Part shown: positions 1 through 5,032 of the stretch, in pieces
How positions within the stretch are numbered: the stretch's first letter is position 1
How the letters are laid out: each line of letters opens with the position of its first letter
Origin: JANQRV01 sp964533785
Lineage (GTDB): Bacteria > Bacteroidota > Bacteroidia > Chitinophagales > Saprospiraceae
NCBI GenBank assembly: GCA_964533785.1
Contig: CAZHNG010000322.1
Location: 1 to 7,707 of the forward strand
DNA: 7,707 bases
Reading direction: 5' to 3'
Made by a program: the position numbers and the translations under genes
The notes under the pieces: model-generated
Told to the model about the DNA's origin: nothing
Seen by the model: the letters and a program-made list of their open reading frames with translations, nothing else
Database searches by the model: none

Positions 1-63
1 GTCTAGCGTCTAGCGTCTAGCGTCTAGCGTCTAGCGTCTAGCGTCAAAAGTCCAACATCTTAA
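1..63 (+). repeat. Heptamer tandem array, unit GTCTAGC
   Basis: Six perfect copies of GTCTAGC fill positions 1-42. The 7-base period then continues in decayed form as GTCAAAA (43-49), GTCCAAC (50-56) and ATCTTAA (57-63). The array starts at the first base of the window, so its true length is unknown. The same family, with unit GTCCAGC, closes the other end of the window, and a reversed degenerate copy lies at 7540-7574. No reading frame or partner gene explains it. It is probably a dispersed intergenic short-tandem repeat; its function is unknown. Confidence 0.95.
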
Positions 64-107
64 AGCAAAGTAGGTTTATGAATTGATCTACGAGGTAATA
101 CACTTTT

Positions 108-130
108 GGTTAGGTGGTTATTCGGTTATC
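108..130 (+). repeat. Degenerate GGTTAT-type octamer repeat
   Basis: Three consecutive units are visible: GGTTAGGT, GGTTATTC and GGTTATC, followed directly by an A run. A longer relative lies at 823-859 in front of the methyltransferase gene. The last unit and the following bases can form a weak hairpin (CGGTT 123-127 with AACCG 135-139), but there is no T tract. The rest of 64-281 shows no gene on either strand that I can support. Confidence 0.6.
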
Positions 131-253
131 AAAAAACCGCCTGAATTTCATTGGATAGAGACAAGAGGGCTCCCAACTACTAAATTGCAAATGGATTAAT
201 CTCTAAAAGTCCGCATTTCATCCAATTTATGATAATAATTATCCATGAGATCC

Positions 254-261
254 TATTTTTA
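254..261 (+). promoter_or_regulatory. Possible -7 promoter box for the DUF697 gene
   Basis: TATTTTTA matches the Bacteroidota -7 consensus TAnnTTTG at all fixed bases but the last. It lies 20 bases before the ATG at 282, which would give a very short leader. I find no TTG at the usual 17-23 base distance upstream, so this is a weak call. Confidence 0.3.
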
Positions 262-281
262 AACTTTAAAATTCATCTATC

Positions 282-755
282 ATGAATAGCACTCCATCTA
301 TCGAAGCAGAAAAAATCATTCAAAACCACAGTTGGTTTTCAGCGGTACCCGGTTTTTTAGCCATTCCAATCTTAGATATTGCAGCCATTACAGCTGTACA
401 ACTGGATATGGTTCGCCAGTTGTGTAAAGTATACCAGGTCAACTACAGTGAACAGAAAGGCAAGTCAATCGTCACCGCTTTGATCAGTTCTGCGTTGGGC
501 CGTATACCAGGTTATGCAGTTAATTCAATAGCTAAGGCCATTCCGGGAATTGGTTGGGTACTTGGGGGGATTTCACTGGCGTTCTTTGCCCGTGCCAGCA
601 CTTACGCTACCGGCATGGTATTCAAATCTCATTTTGAAGAAGGCGGTACGCTAAATGATATGAATCCCCAAAACTTTGGCAAATTTTATCAGGAACAGTT
701 TGAAAATGCAAAGGAGGCCTTAAAAAATGTCACGAAAAAAGACGAAGACGATTAA
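282..755 (+). CDS. DUF697-type small membrane protein
   Basis: This 157-residue protein resembles the DUF697 family, the hydrophobic domain also found at the C-terminus of some GTPases (YcjF-like) and as stand-alone proteins. The family signature is visible at residues 23-51: a PGFLAIPILD stretch with a conserved Asp (D32), then a T-A-V-Q-x-x-M-V helix ending in a Tyr after a basic residue. A second glycine-rich hydrophobic segment (about 86-108, PGIGWVLGG then a small-residue helix) is the other typical half. Together they suggest a membrane hairpin. The tail is charged (KKDEDD). The ATG at 282 is the first in frame and follows an A/T-rich leader, as is usual in this phylum. No GTPase gene is adjacent, so it stands alone here. 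The biochemical role of DUF697 proteins is not settled, and none is assigned here. Confidence 0.8.
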   Translation: MNSTPSIEAEKIIQNHSWFSAVPGFLAIPILDIAAITAVQLDMVRQLCKVYQVNYSEQKGKSIVTALISSALGRIPGYAVNSIAKAIPGIGWVLGGISLAFFARASTYATGMVFKSHFEEGGTLNDMNPQNFGKFYQEQFENAKEALKNVTKKDEDD

Positions 756-822
756 TTCTGCTTTACTACTCTGTCATTTTCAAACAAAAGAAGTTTTTCA
801 ATCGATCTCTAGGTAAACTATT

Positions 823-859
823 GGTTATTTGTTAATGGTTATGCGGTTGTTTGATTATC
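823..859 (+). repeat. Degenerate GGTTAT-type octamer repeat before methyltransferase gene
   Basis: The units are GGTTATTT (823), GTTAAT (831, shortened), GGTTATGC (837), GGTTGTTT (845) and GATTATC (853), followed by AAAA. This is the same pattern as 108-130, which also ends in TTATC plus A's. The 12-base word ATTATCAAAATA at its 3' edge (854-865) recurs exactly at 900-911, just before the start codon of the downstream gene. Confidence 0.6.
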
Positions 860-880
860 AAAATACCACTTGTATTTTAC
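850..880 (+). promoter_or_regulatory. Possible promoter of the methyltransferase gene
   Basis: TTTG at 850-853 would serve as the -33 element. It is followed after 19 bases by TATTTTAC (873-880), which matches TAnnTTTG except at the last two bases. The spacing fits the Bacteroidota pattern of TTG, 17-23 bases, TAnnTTTG. If real, transcription starts near 886, which leaves a leader of about 38 bases to the ATG at 924 and rules out a start inside the promoter at 870. The -33 element falls inside the octamer repeat. Confidence 0.35.
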
Positions 881-923
881 AAATGAAATTGTATATATAA
901 TTATCAAAATAACTGCATTAAAT

Positions 924-1532
924 ATGATCTATCCTAAAGATTTTTGGAATAGCCGCTTTCAGGAAAAAGAATATGTTTATGGTAAATTGCCCAACGAATT
1001 CCTGGCCGCAGAGTTAAAAAAGCTCAATCCAGGAAAAATACTATTTCCTGCGGAAGGAGAAGGACGCAATGCCGTATTTGCGGCTAAACTAGGTTGGGAA
1101 GTAACGGCTTTTGACATTAGTGATAAGGGTAGAGAGAAAGCGTTGATACTAGCCAAAGAAAATGAGGTGAGTATTCATTACAGTCTTGGTACCTTGCAGG
1201 AAATGCCATTTGAAAAATCTGCCTTTGATACAGTAGCTTCGATCTTTGCTCATTTTCCTCCGCTTTACCAATCGCCGATCGCTGAATTTTTGCGGCCGGG
1301 CGGAACTTTGATTTTGGAAGGTTTTGCTAAGGAACAAATTGAATATCAGAAAAAATACAATTCGGGAGGGCCGAAAAAAGTGGAAATGCTTTTTGATACA
1401 AAGGAGTTGGCGGCAGAATTTTCCCACCTGAATATTTTACTCCTGGAAGAACTGGAGGTCACCCTTGATGAAGGGCCATATCATAGTGGTTTGGCGAAAG
1501 TGGTCAGGATGGTTGCAAAAGCAGAGAAATGA
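924..1532 (+). CDS. Class I SAM-dependent methyltransferase
   Basis: This 202-residue protein belongs to the small single-domain class I (Rossmann) methyltransferases of the TehB/COG0500 type. Visible motifs are an N-terminal FWNSRFQEKEYVYG segment (7-20), motif I as FPAEGEGRN (41-49), the ribose-binding acidic residue in VTAFDIS (D64), the strand FDTVASIFAHF (101-111), and LRPGGTLILEGF (123-134), followed by an NSGGP loop. The substrate cannot be read from the sequence. I chose ATG 924 because upstream in-frame codons start at a TTG (870) and encode a non-family stretch lying over a likely promoter. Motif I has Pro-Ala where many relatives have Asp-(Leu/Val/Ile). The segment between HFPP and the PGG loop seems a few residues shorter than I expect for the family. 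The gene converges on the minus-strand GNAT remnant. Confidence 0.85.
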   Translation: MIYPKDFWNSRFQEKEYVYGKLPNEFLAAELKKLNPGKILFPAEGEGRNAVFAAKLGWEVTAFDISDKGREKALILAKENEVSIHYSLGTLQEMPFEKSAFDTVASIFAHFPPLYQSPIAEFLRPGGTLILEGFAKEQIEYQKKYNSGGPKKVEMLFDTKELAAEFSHLNILLLEELEVTLDEGPYHSGLAKVVRMVAKAEK

Positions 1533-1538
1533 TAATTG

Positions 1539-1554
1539 AAAAACATCTGTTTTT
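1539..1554. terminator. Weak A/T stem-loop after methyltransferase gene
   Basis: AAAAAC (1539-1544) and GTTTTT (1549-1554) form a 6-base-pair stem with a 4-base loop, starting seven bases after the TGA stop. It ends in a T run on both strands, so it could serve convergent transcripts. The stem has only one G-C pair and is thermodynamically weak. Confidence 0.3.
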
Positions 1555-1671
1555 AACCGCATGGATATCTTCTTCGGTGATGAAATCATGAGTAGCACGC
1601 ACAGAGGCCTCCCATACCTCCACTACTTCAGTATAATCACGCGGAAAAATTTGTTGAATTTTATAGATCAC
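1555..1671 (-). pseudogene. N-terminal remnant of a GNAT acetyltransferase
   Basis: Read on the minus strand from a GTG at 1671, the DNA encodes about 38 residues that match the start of GNAT-family N-acetyltransferases. The hallmark stretch is DYTEVVEVWEASVRATHDF followed by ITEEDI. Typical members have E-V-W-E-x-S-V-R-A-T-H-x-F-L and continue for about 100 more residues through the acetyl-CoA loop (R/Q-x-x-G-x-G/A). Here the match fades after EEDI (about 1564). The open frame continues only to a TGA at 1506-1504, antisense to the end of the methyltransferase gene. The acetyl-CoA-binding core is missing, so this cannot be a working enzyme. The probable original ATG may now be GTG. Family assignment is by recognition of the conserved helix. 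Confidence 0.75.
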
Positions 1672-1797
1672 CAAACACTTTTATTATATATTTCAAAACT
1701 CCACTTACTCATCACCTACATAAACTGAACTAACGATCCAATAATTCCATAAAAAAAATTTTGATCTTTCAACTGCAAAATCATTCCATTATGAGGG

Positions 1798-2229
1798 TTA
1801 TTCCCTTTCTTCAAACGGCATAATTTCCCCTTTCTCCACGTAATTCTTCAAACCATTTAACAATATTGCCCAACAGAATGAAGATCGGCGAAAATGGTCA
1901 TTACAGGCTGGCCAATCAGTATGTTGAAAACGCAACTGTATACCATTTTTTTGTGCGACCAGATCAAATCCAAACGAAGTGGGGCTCCAATCCTCATCCG
2001 CTTGAGTCATTTTGATGTAGAAACGCTTATTGGGTTCACAAAGATTTACTACACCGTACCAATTGTAATCAGGAGTGAAATAAAAGTTGTATTGCTCGCC
2101 AACTGTTGGTGTTCCAGAGGATTTTTTGGTCCACCAATTATTTAAATGCTCGGGAATAGTAATCGCTTCGAATACTTGCGGTGGTGTGGCAGTTATGAAA
2201 AGATTGTGAAATATGGAATACATAAGCAT
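1798..2229 (-). CDS. SRPBCC / AHSA1-like domain protein
   Basis: This 143-residue protein is a single START-like (SRPBCC, AHSA1 type) domain, a helix-grip fold that forms a hydrophobic ligand cavity. Diagnostic parts are the opening strand FITATPPQVFEAIT (11-24), the P-E-H-L-N-N-W-W-T (26-34) segment, SSGTPTVGEQYNFYF (37-51), a central beta sheet, and the final helix (about 116-133, CWAILLNGLKNYVEKG). No signal peptide is present, so it should be cytosolic. Bacterial members include Hsp90-activator-like and ligand-binding or stress proteins; the ligand cannot be predicted. Two starts are possible, ATG 2229 and ATG 2223 (Met-Leu-Met), and the second would give a protein beginning MYSIFHN. The gene starts 38 bases after the sulfatase stop on the same strand, so co-transcription is plausible. 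No functional link to sulfate-ester metabolism is evident. Confidence 0.85.
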   Translation of the reverse strand: MLMYSIFHNLFITATPPQVFEAITIPEHLNNWWTKKSSGTPTVGEQYNFYFTPDYNWYGVVNLCEPNKRFYIKMTQADEDWSPTSFGFDLVAQKNGIQLRFQHTDWPACNDHFRRSSFCWAILLNGLKNYVEKGEIMPFEERE

Positions 2230-2267
2230 TGTTTAGATGTGAGAGTGAATATTTCTTCTTCATTATT

Positions 2268-3983
2268 TCACTGTAATGTTTCTACTACATTTTCCGCCTC
2301 TACTATCTCGCTCGGCACATAACCGATCCGGTGAGCCATGGCTACGAATTTCATTCCTTGCTCTACTTCAATCGGTTGTTGGTAAATCTCCCAACGTTTA
2401 GTTGGCATTTCTCCTTCTTTGACCCATTGGTAACCAATGGCTGCTCCTTCAGTTTTGCAATCAATTACTAGCTTTCCATCGGATAAACTAAAGATAGGTT
2501 GTTCTGTTTCTGGCTGCTCACCGCCAGGCCATATCCTTTCAATAAGCTCCTTTTCAGGAATCAAGCCTACATCATCGATCTCTTCCAGCCAACGGTCGGC
2601 TTCAGCGCTTAATTCCGCTAATTTTTCAGCGTACGCAGGGTCATCAGCAAGATTATGTAATTCATGCGGATCCTTGTAGGTATCGAATAGCTCTTCCCGC
2701 ACTTTGGTTTGCCTGAACCACTGTGCTTGTGCCTCATTGAGCTCCCCGGCATCGCGCATGCGCAGTAATTCCTGCATGATGGGCATCTGCTCCCGGTAGG
2801 CAACAGGAAGATAATAGGGTTGATCCATATTGTAATTGCGTAAATATTTAAACCTATGATCACGGACCGCCCTGATACAATCGTACCGTTCATCGAAACG
2901 GTCAGCAGCACCGTGCACGTAATCCCTGGGTTGTTCAGCGGTGTATTCACCTAACCAGGCTTGTCCGTCCAAATAGACCGGAGGTTCGATATCCGCCAGA
3001 GATAAGATCGTTGGCTTTAGATCAATAAAACTAACAAGTTGGCTATCGACTGTATTGGCCTTCCATTGGTTTGGAAACCGAATGATCATGGGAACTTTCA
3101 TCCCCGAATCATACAACAATCTTTTTTGCCGGGGTAAAGGTCCGCCGTGATCCGAATACCAAAAGATAATCGTGCTGTCCAATAGTCCATCCGCTTCCAG
3201 CTCTTCTAAAATTTGCCCAACGCGGAAATCCATTTCCCGGATATTGGAGTACATGCGTCTCACATCTTTTTGTCCTACCGCATTGTCAGGTAAATAAGGT
3301 GGGACCGGTACTTCTAAATTCGGGTCCACCCAAAGCGAGTCCTCTGCTTTCCTCCATATTTGCGATTCATGGGTGACCCCGATATTAAAGATAGCAAAGA
3401 AAGGCTGCCCTGATTTTCTGTTTCTCCAATGAGCATCATTGCTACTTTCGTCCCAGGCGGTTAATTCCCTTCTGAATTGATAATCTTCCTTCCGGTTATT
3501 GGTACAATAATATCCGGCGCGGCGCAAATAATGGCTATGCATGTGTGCTTCGGCTGGTGGCATAGCTTCATAAGTCGGGATGCCTTCCGGCCAGAATTTT
3601 CCGGGGTTATCCAGACGCTCCTGAGGCACATCAAAATCAAACCAGGGACCGGTACGCATGTGATTGGCGGCAATATGGGTAGGATACATGCCTAAGGCAA
3701 TAGCAGCACGACTCGGCGCGCAAACCCCCGAAGGAGAATAAAAATTGGTGTAACGCACCCCTTCTGCTGCCAAACGGCTTAAATTGGGGGTTTGAATGGT
3801 AGAATCTCCGAAAGGCGGCAGTACCGGTGATAAGTCTTCCGCAACAATCCACAATATATTTGGCCTGAAAGCGAGTTCTAAGTCTTCTTCTTCAGTAGTT
3901 TCTGCCTCTTTTTCACTAGGCTGACAGCCAACTATCAACCCTAATAATAATAACGACAGATAATGCAGTCTAATTCCAGTCAT
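2268..3983 (-). CDS. Lipoprotein sulfatase with C-terminal CHB_HEX_C-like domain
   Basis: This 571-residue type I sulfatase hydrolyses sulfate esters (or sulfamates) using a formylglycine residue. The leader MTGIRLHYLSLLLLGLIVGC has a lipobox with acylated Cys20, followed by an acidic linker, which points to an envelope lipoprotein. Catalytic features are E49-D50 in NILWIVAED (metal site), CAPSR at 88-92 (Cys88 is the residue converted to formylglycine), H205 in THES, D278-H279 in YSDHGG, and K296 in SGMKVP. ELFDTYKDPHELHNL (431-445) is the usual sulfatase tail motif. Residues about 498-562 form an extra beta domain resembling the chitobiase/hexosaminidase C-terminal module (GAAIGYQW, then IYQQPIEVEQG and AMAHRIGYVPSEI). 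The subfamily and substrate cannot be fixed by eye; sulfated polysaccharide or glycan is likely. No maturase gene, SusC/D pair or glycoside hydrolase is nearby. ATG 3983 is the start because the signal peptide begins there. Confidence 0.93.
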   Translation of the reverse strand: MTGIRLHYLSLLLLGLIVGCQPSEKEAETTEEEDLELAFRPNILWIVAEDLSPVLPPFGDSTIQTPNLSRLAAEGVRYTNFYSPSGVCAPSRAAIALGMYPTHIAANHMRTGPWFDFDVPQERLDNPGKFWPEGIPTYEAMPPAEAHMHSHYLRRAGYYCTNNRKEDYQFRRELTAWDESSNDAHWRNRKSGQPFFAIFNIGVTHESQIWRKAEDSLWVDPNLEVPVPPYLPDNAVGQKDVRRMYSNIREMDFRVGQILEELEADGLLDSTIIFWYSDHGGPLPRQKRLLYDSGMKVPMIIRFPNQWKANTVDSQLVSFIDLKPTILSLADIEPPVYLDGQAWLGEYTAEQPRDYVHGAADRFDERYDCIRAVRDHRFKYLRNYNMDQPYYLPVAYREQMPIMQELLRMRDAGELNEAQAQWFRQTKVREELFDTYKDPHELHNLADDPAYAEKLAELSAEADRWLEEIDDVGLIPEKELIERIWPGGEQPETEQPIFSLSDGKLVIDCKTEGAAIGYQWVKEGEMPTKRWEIYQQPIEVEQGMKFVAMAHRIGYVPSEIVEAENVVETLQ

Positions 3984-4017
3984 TGGTCTTCCATTTTTGT
4001 TTCAATTCAATTGTCCA

Positions 4018-4046
4018 CAAAAATAAGAATCTAAATCTTACTGAAA
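4018..4046 (-). promoter_or_regulatory. Promoter of the sulfatase gene
   Basis: On the minus strand a perfect TATTTTTG (TAnnTTTG, positions 4025-4018) follows TTTC (4046-4043) after 17 bases. The spacing agrees with Bacteroidota promoters, although the -33 element has TTT rather than TTG. The start codon at 3983 is 34 bases past the box, giving a leader of about 29 bases. The promoter lies after the terminator-like repeat copy, so the sulfatase is probably transcribed separately from the cytochromes. Confidence 0.55.
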
Positions 4047-4051
4047 GTATT

Positions 4052-4113
4052 AGAAAAAAGATCCGCGAAAATCCTTCCAATCCGCGTTATCAGCGTTCCA
4101 TCCATCACCACAC
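4052..4113 (-). repeat. 62-base perfect direct repeat, copy 1
   Basis: Positions 4052-4113 are identical base for base to 4213-4274 (offset 161). In minus-strand terms the element spans the last two codons of a cytochrome coding end (Val-Trp), the TGA stop and about 53 bases of 3' flank, ending in TTTTTTCT. It contains ATCCGCG twice. Outside this block the two copies diverge but still align in the coding part. Confidence 0.97.
4054..4086 (-). terminator. Terminator-like hairpin after the cytochrome remnant
   Basis: On the minus strand CGCGGA (4086-4081) can pair with TTCGCG (4069-4064), one pair being G-T, around an 11-base loop. After GATC comes a run of six T's (4059-4054). It lies 19 bases beyond the remnant's stop codon. 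The stem is short but G-C rich. It is identical to the hairpin after the intact cytochrome gene. Confidence 0.45.
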
Positions 4114-4197
4114 AGCAATATTATATTGATAATTCTGCGTATCTACCTGGCATCCCATTTGCAAGAAAGCGACAAAATCCATTATAAGTACCTTAAC
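4105..4197 (-). pseudogene. 3' remnant of a third cytochrome c lipoprotein gene
   Basis: Reading the minus strand backward from the TGA at 4107-4105 gives LIMDFVAFLQMGC, then QVDTQNYQYNIAVW. This aligns without gaps over 26 residues to the C-terminus of the neighbouring cytochrome (LVDLVTFLQ ... YQYNFPVW), with 13 identities. One codon further upstream has been deleted (VK-V-L against T-V-Q-Q-L), and the similarity ends near 4197, just before the second copy of the 62-base repeat at 4213. The haem motif, axial Met region and signal peptide are absent, so this is a dead end-fragment. It shows that the cytochrome cluster once had at least three tandem members. Confidence 0.85.
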
Positions 4198-4212
4198 TCT
4201 ACCGATAATTCC

Positions 4213-4274
4213 AGAAAAAAGATCCGCGAAAATCCTTCCAATCCGCGTTATCAGCGTTCCATCCATCACCACAC
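4213..4274 (-). repeat. 62-base perfect direct repeat, copy 2
   Basis: This is the second copy of the element at 4052-4113. It carries the final Val-Trp codons and stop of the intact cytochrome gene plus its 3' flank. The identity ends abruptly at 4274/4275 inside the coding region. Confidence 0.97.
4215..4247 (-). terminator. Terminator-like hairpin of the downstream cytochrome gene
   Basis: CGCGGA (4247-4242, minus strand) pairs with TTCGCG (4230-4225) across 11 bases, and a six-T run follows (4220-4215). It begins 19 bases after the stop of the cytochrome gene ending at 4266, the position expected for an intrinsic terminator. Confidence 0.5.
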
Positions 4275-4706
4275 CGGAAAATTATACTGATAATCCGGCG
4301 TCTCCACATCGTATTCCAGCTGCAAGAAAGTAACCAGATCCACTAATTGTTGTACCGTCATCACATCATTGTAAATGGTCATTTTTGATTTACCATTCTC
4401 CATTACTTTATCCGGCAAATGCAAAGCAGAGATGCGATGCGAAGGGTTGATAACCGAAGTCACCAATTCTTCGTAGGTTTTAATCTGACTGACTTTGCCG
4501 CCTAGTTTGATCTCCGCCAACCCAGGCGTTTCTTTCCATTCTATATTTCCAACGCTATGACACCGGTTACATTCCAGTTTACGGAATGCCGATTTTCCTT
4601 TCTCCACATTCCCCAGTGGTAATACCAATGATCTCATTTTGTTGTTACAACTCAATAAGCATAAAGAAAAAACGACTGCCCCTATTTTGATAGCATTCAT
4701 TCGCAT
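4266..4706 (-). CDS. Mono-haem cytochrome c lipoprotein (downstream paralog)
   Basis: This 146-residue protein is a class I c-type cytochrome and therefore an electron carrier at the periplasmic face. The leader ends in LCLLSC, a lipobox with Cys20, so it should be a membrane-anchored lipoprotein. The haem-binding motif is C46-N-R-C49-H50. M109 in KSKMTIYN is the likely axial ligand, 59 residues after the haem His, a normal distance. The C-terminal helix carries MTVQQLVDLVTFLQLEY (116-132). Conserved family segments are IKLGGKV (66-72), KTYEELVTSVINPSH (76-90) and the end YNFPVW. ATG 4706 and ATG 4700 are both possible starts. It is a clear paralog of the protein at 5033-5503 with the same residue spacing. 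Electron donor and acceptor are unknown; no oxidoreductase gene is adjacent. Confidence 0.9.
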   Translation of the reverse strand: MRMNAIKIGAVVFSLCLLSCNNKMRSLVLPLGNVEKGKSAFRKLECNRCHSVGNIEWKETPGLAEIKLGGKVSQIKTYEELVTSVINPSHRISALHLPDKVMENGKSKMTIYNDVMTVQQLVDLVTFLQLEYDVETPDYQYNFPVW

Positions 4707-4730
4707 GGTAAAACAGTTTTGTTGCAGTCC

Positions 4731-4764
4731 GGAATGTACATAAATTTCAATAAGCTGAGTAAAA
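4731..4764 (-). promoter_or_regulatory. Candidate promoter of the downstream cytochrome gene
   Basis: On the minus strand TTTTACT begins at 4764 and TACATTCC lies at 4738-4731, with 22 bases between TTTT and the TA box. The -7 box is imperfect relative to TAnnTTTG. The call rests mainly on its likeness to the region before the paralog, where TTTTACT precedes TACATTTC. The two promoters look like duplicated relatives. Confidence 0.35.
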
Positions 4765-4888
4765 GAAAGTCAAACTTCATAGCCATTGAGGGCGCAAGAA
4801 TCAAAAAACTTCCTGGATTACCTCAGACCAATCTTACAATAAATCTTTTACGATCGTACCGCTCAATGTAAATTGATTACGCTCAGAT

Positions 4889-4903
4889 GTTTGCGAAGCA
4901 AAC
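4889..4903. other. Short inverted repeat GTTTGC-gaa-GCAAAC
   Basis: A perfect 6-base-pair inverted repeat with a 3-base spacer lies in the 326-base gap between the two cytochrome genes. No T run follows on either strand, so I do not call it a terminator. The rest of the gap (4707-5032) holds the promoter at its left side, a second hairpin at 4935-4948 and the word noted at 4976-4993. I see no gene in it. Confidence 0.6.
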
Positions 4904-4934
4904 TAAATCTCAACCTACTCAACCCATATCATCA

Positions 4935-4948
4935 CTTCCGCAAGGAAG
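4935..4948. other. Short hairpin CTTCC-GCAA-GGAAG
   Basis: A perfect 5-base-pair stem with a four-base loop that is GCAA (a GNRA type) on the plus strand and TTGC on the minus strand. The transcript of this region is expected from the minus strand, where the loop is not GNRA. There is no T tract. Its role is unknown. Confidence 0.55.
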
Positions 4949-4975
4949 CTCATAACAACAAAACAACCTCAATGC

Positions 4976-4993
4976 ACTCCATGTCCTCCGTGG
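4976..4993. repeat. Intergenic word of the CTCCRTGTCCTCYGTGG type
   Basis: ACTCCATGTCCTCCGTGG resembles a short sequence scattered between genes in many Bacteroidota and other bacterial genomes. Only one copy occurs here, so the repeat call rests on recollection of such sequences, not on copies in the window. Confidence 0.3.
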
Positions 4994-5032
4994 ATCAACA
5001 ATTTTGAGAGACGAAGCCTCGAAAAATCCAAA

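Noticed and set aside
1..63. Heptamer array as a CRISPR
   Set aside because: The units are 7 bases with no spacers, and there is no leader or cas gene.
870..923. Upstream extension of the methyltransferase frame from a TTG at 870
   Set aside because: The extra 18 residues are hydrophobic filler unlike the family, and the DNA overlaps a likely promoter. ATG 924 gives the expected N-terminus.
1798..1815. GGG/CCC pairing at the stop of the SRPBCC gene as a terminator
   Set aside because: Only three base pairs form and no T tract follows.
2223..2229. Shared ATGCTTATG start in the SRPBCC and upstream cytochrome genes as a common signal
   Set aside because: The match is only about ten bases and the leaders around it are unrelated, so coincidence is likely.
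2618..2950. 110-codon minus-strand open frame inside the sulfatase
   Set aside because: It is a different frame of a well-supported sulfatase gene, with no signal, motif or leader of its own.
3983..3998. Four-codon ATG-GAA-GAC-CAA-TGA frame overlapping the sulfatase start on the minus strand
   Set aside because: It looks like a translationally coupled leader peptide, but it is so short that chance is the better explanation.
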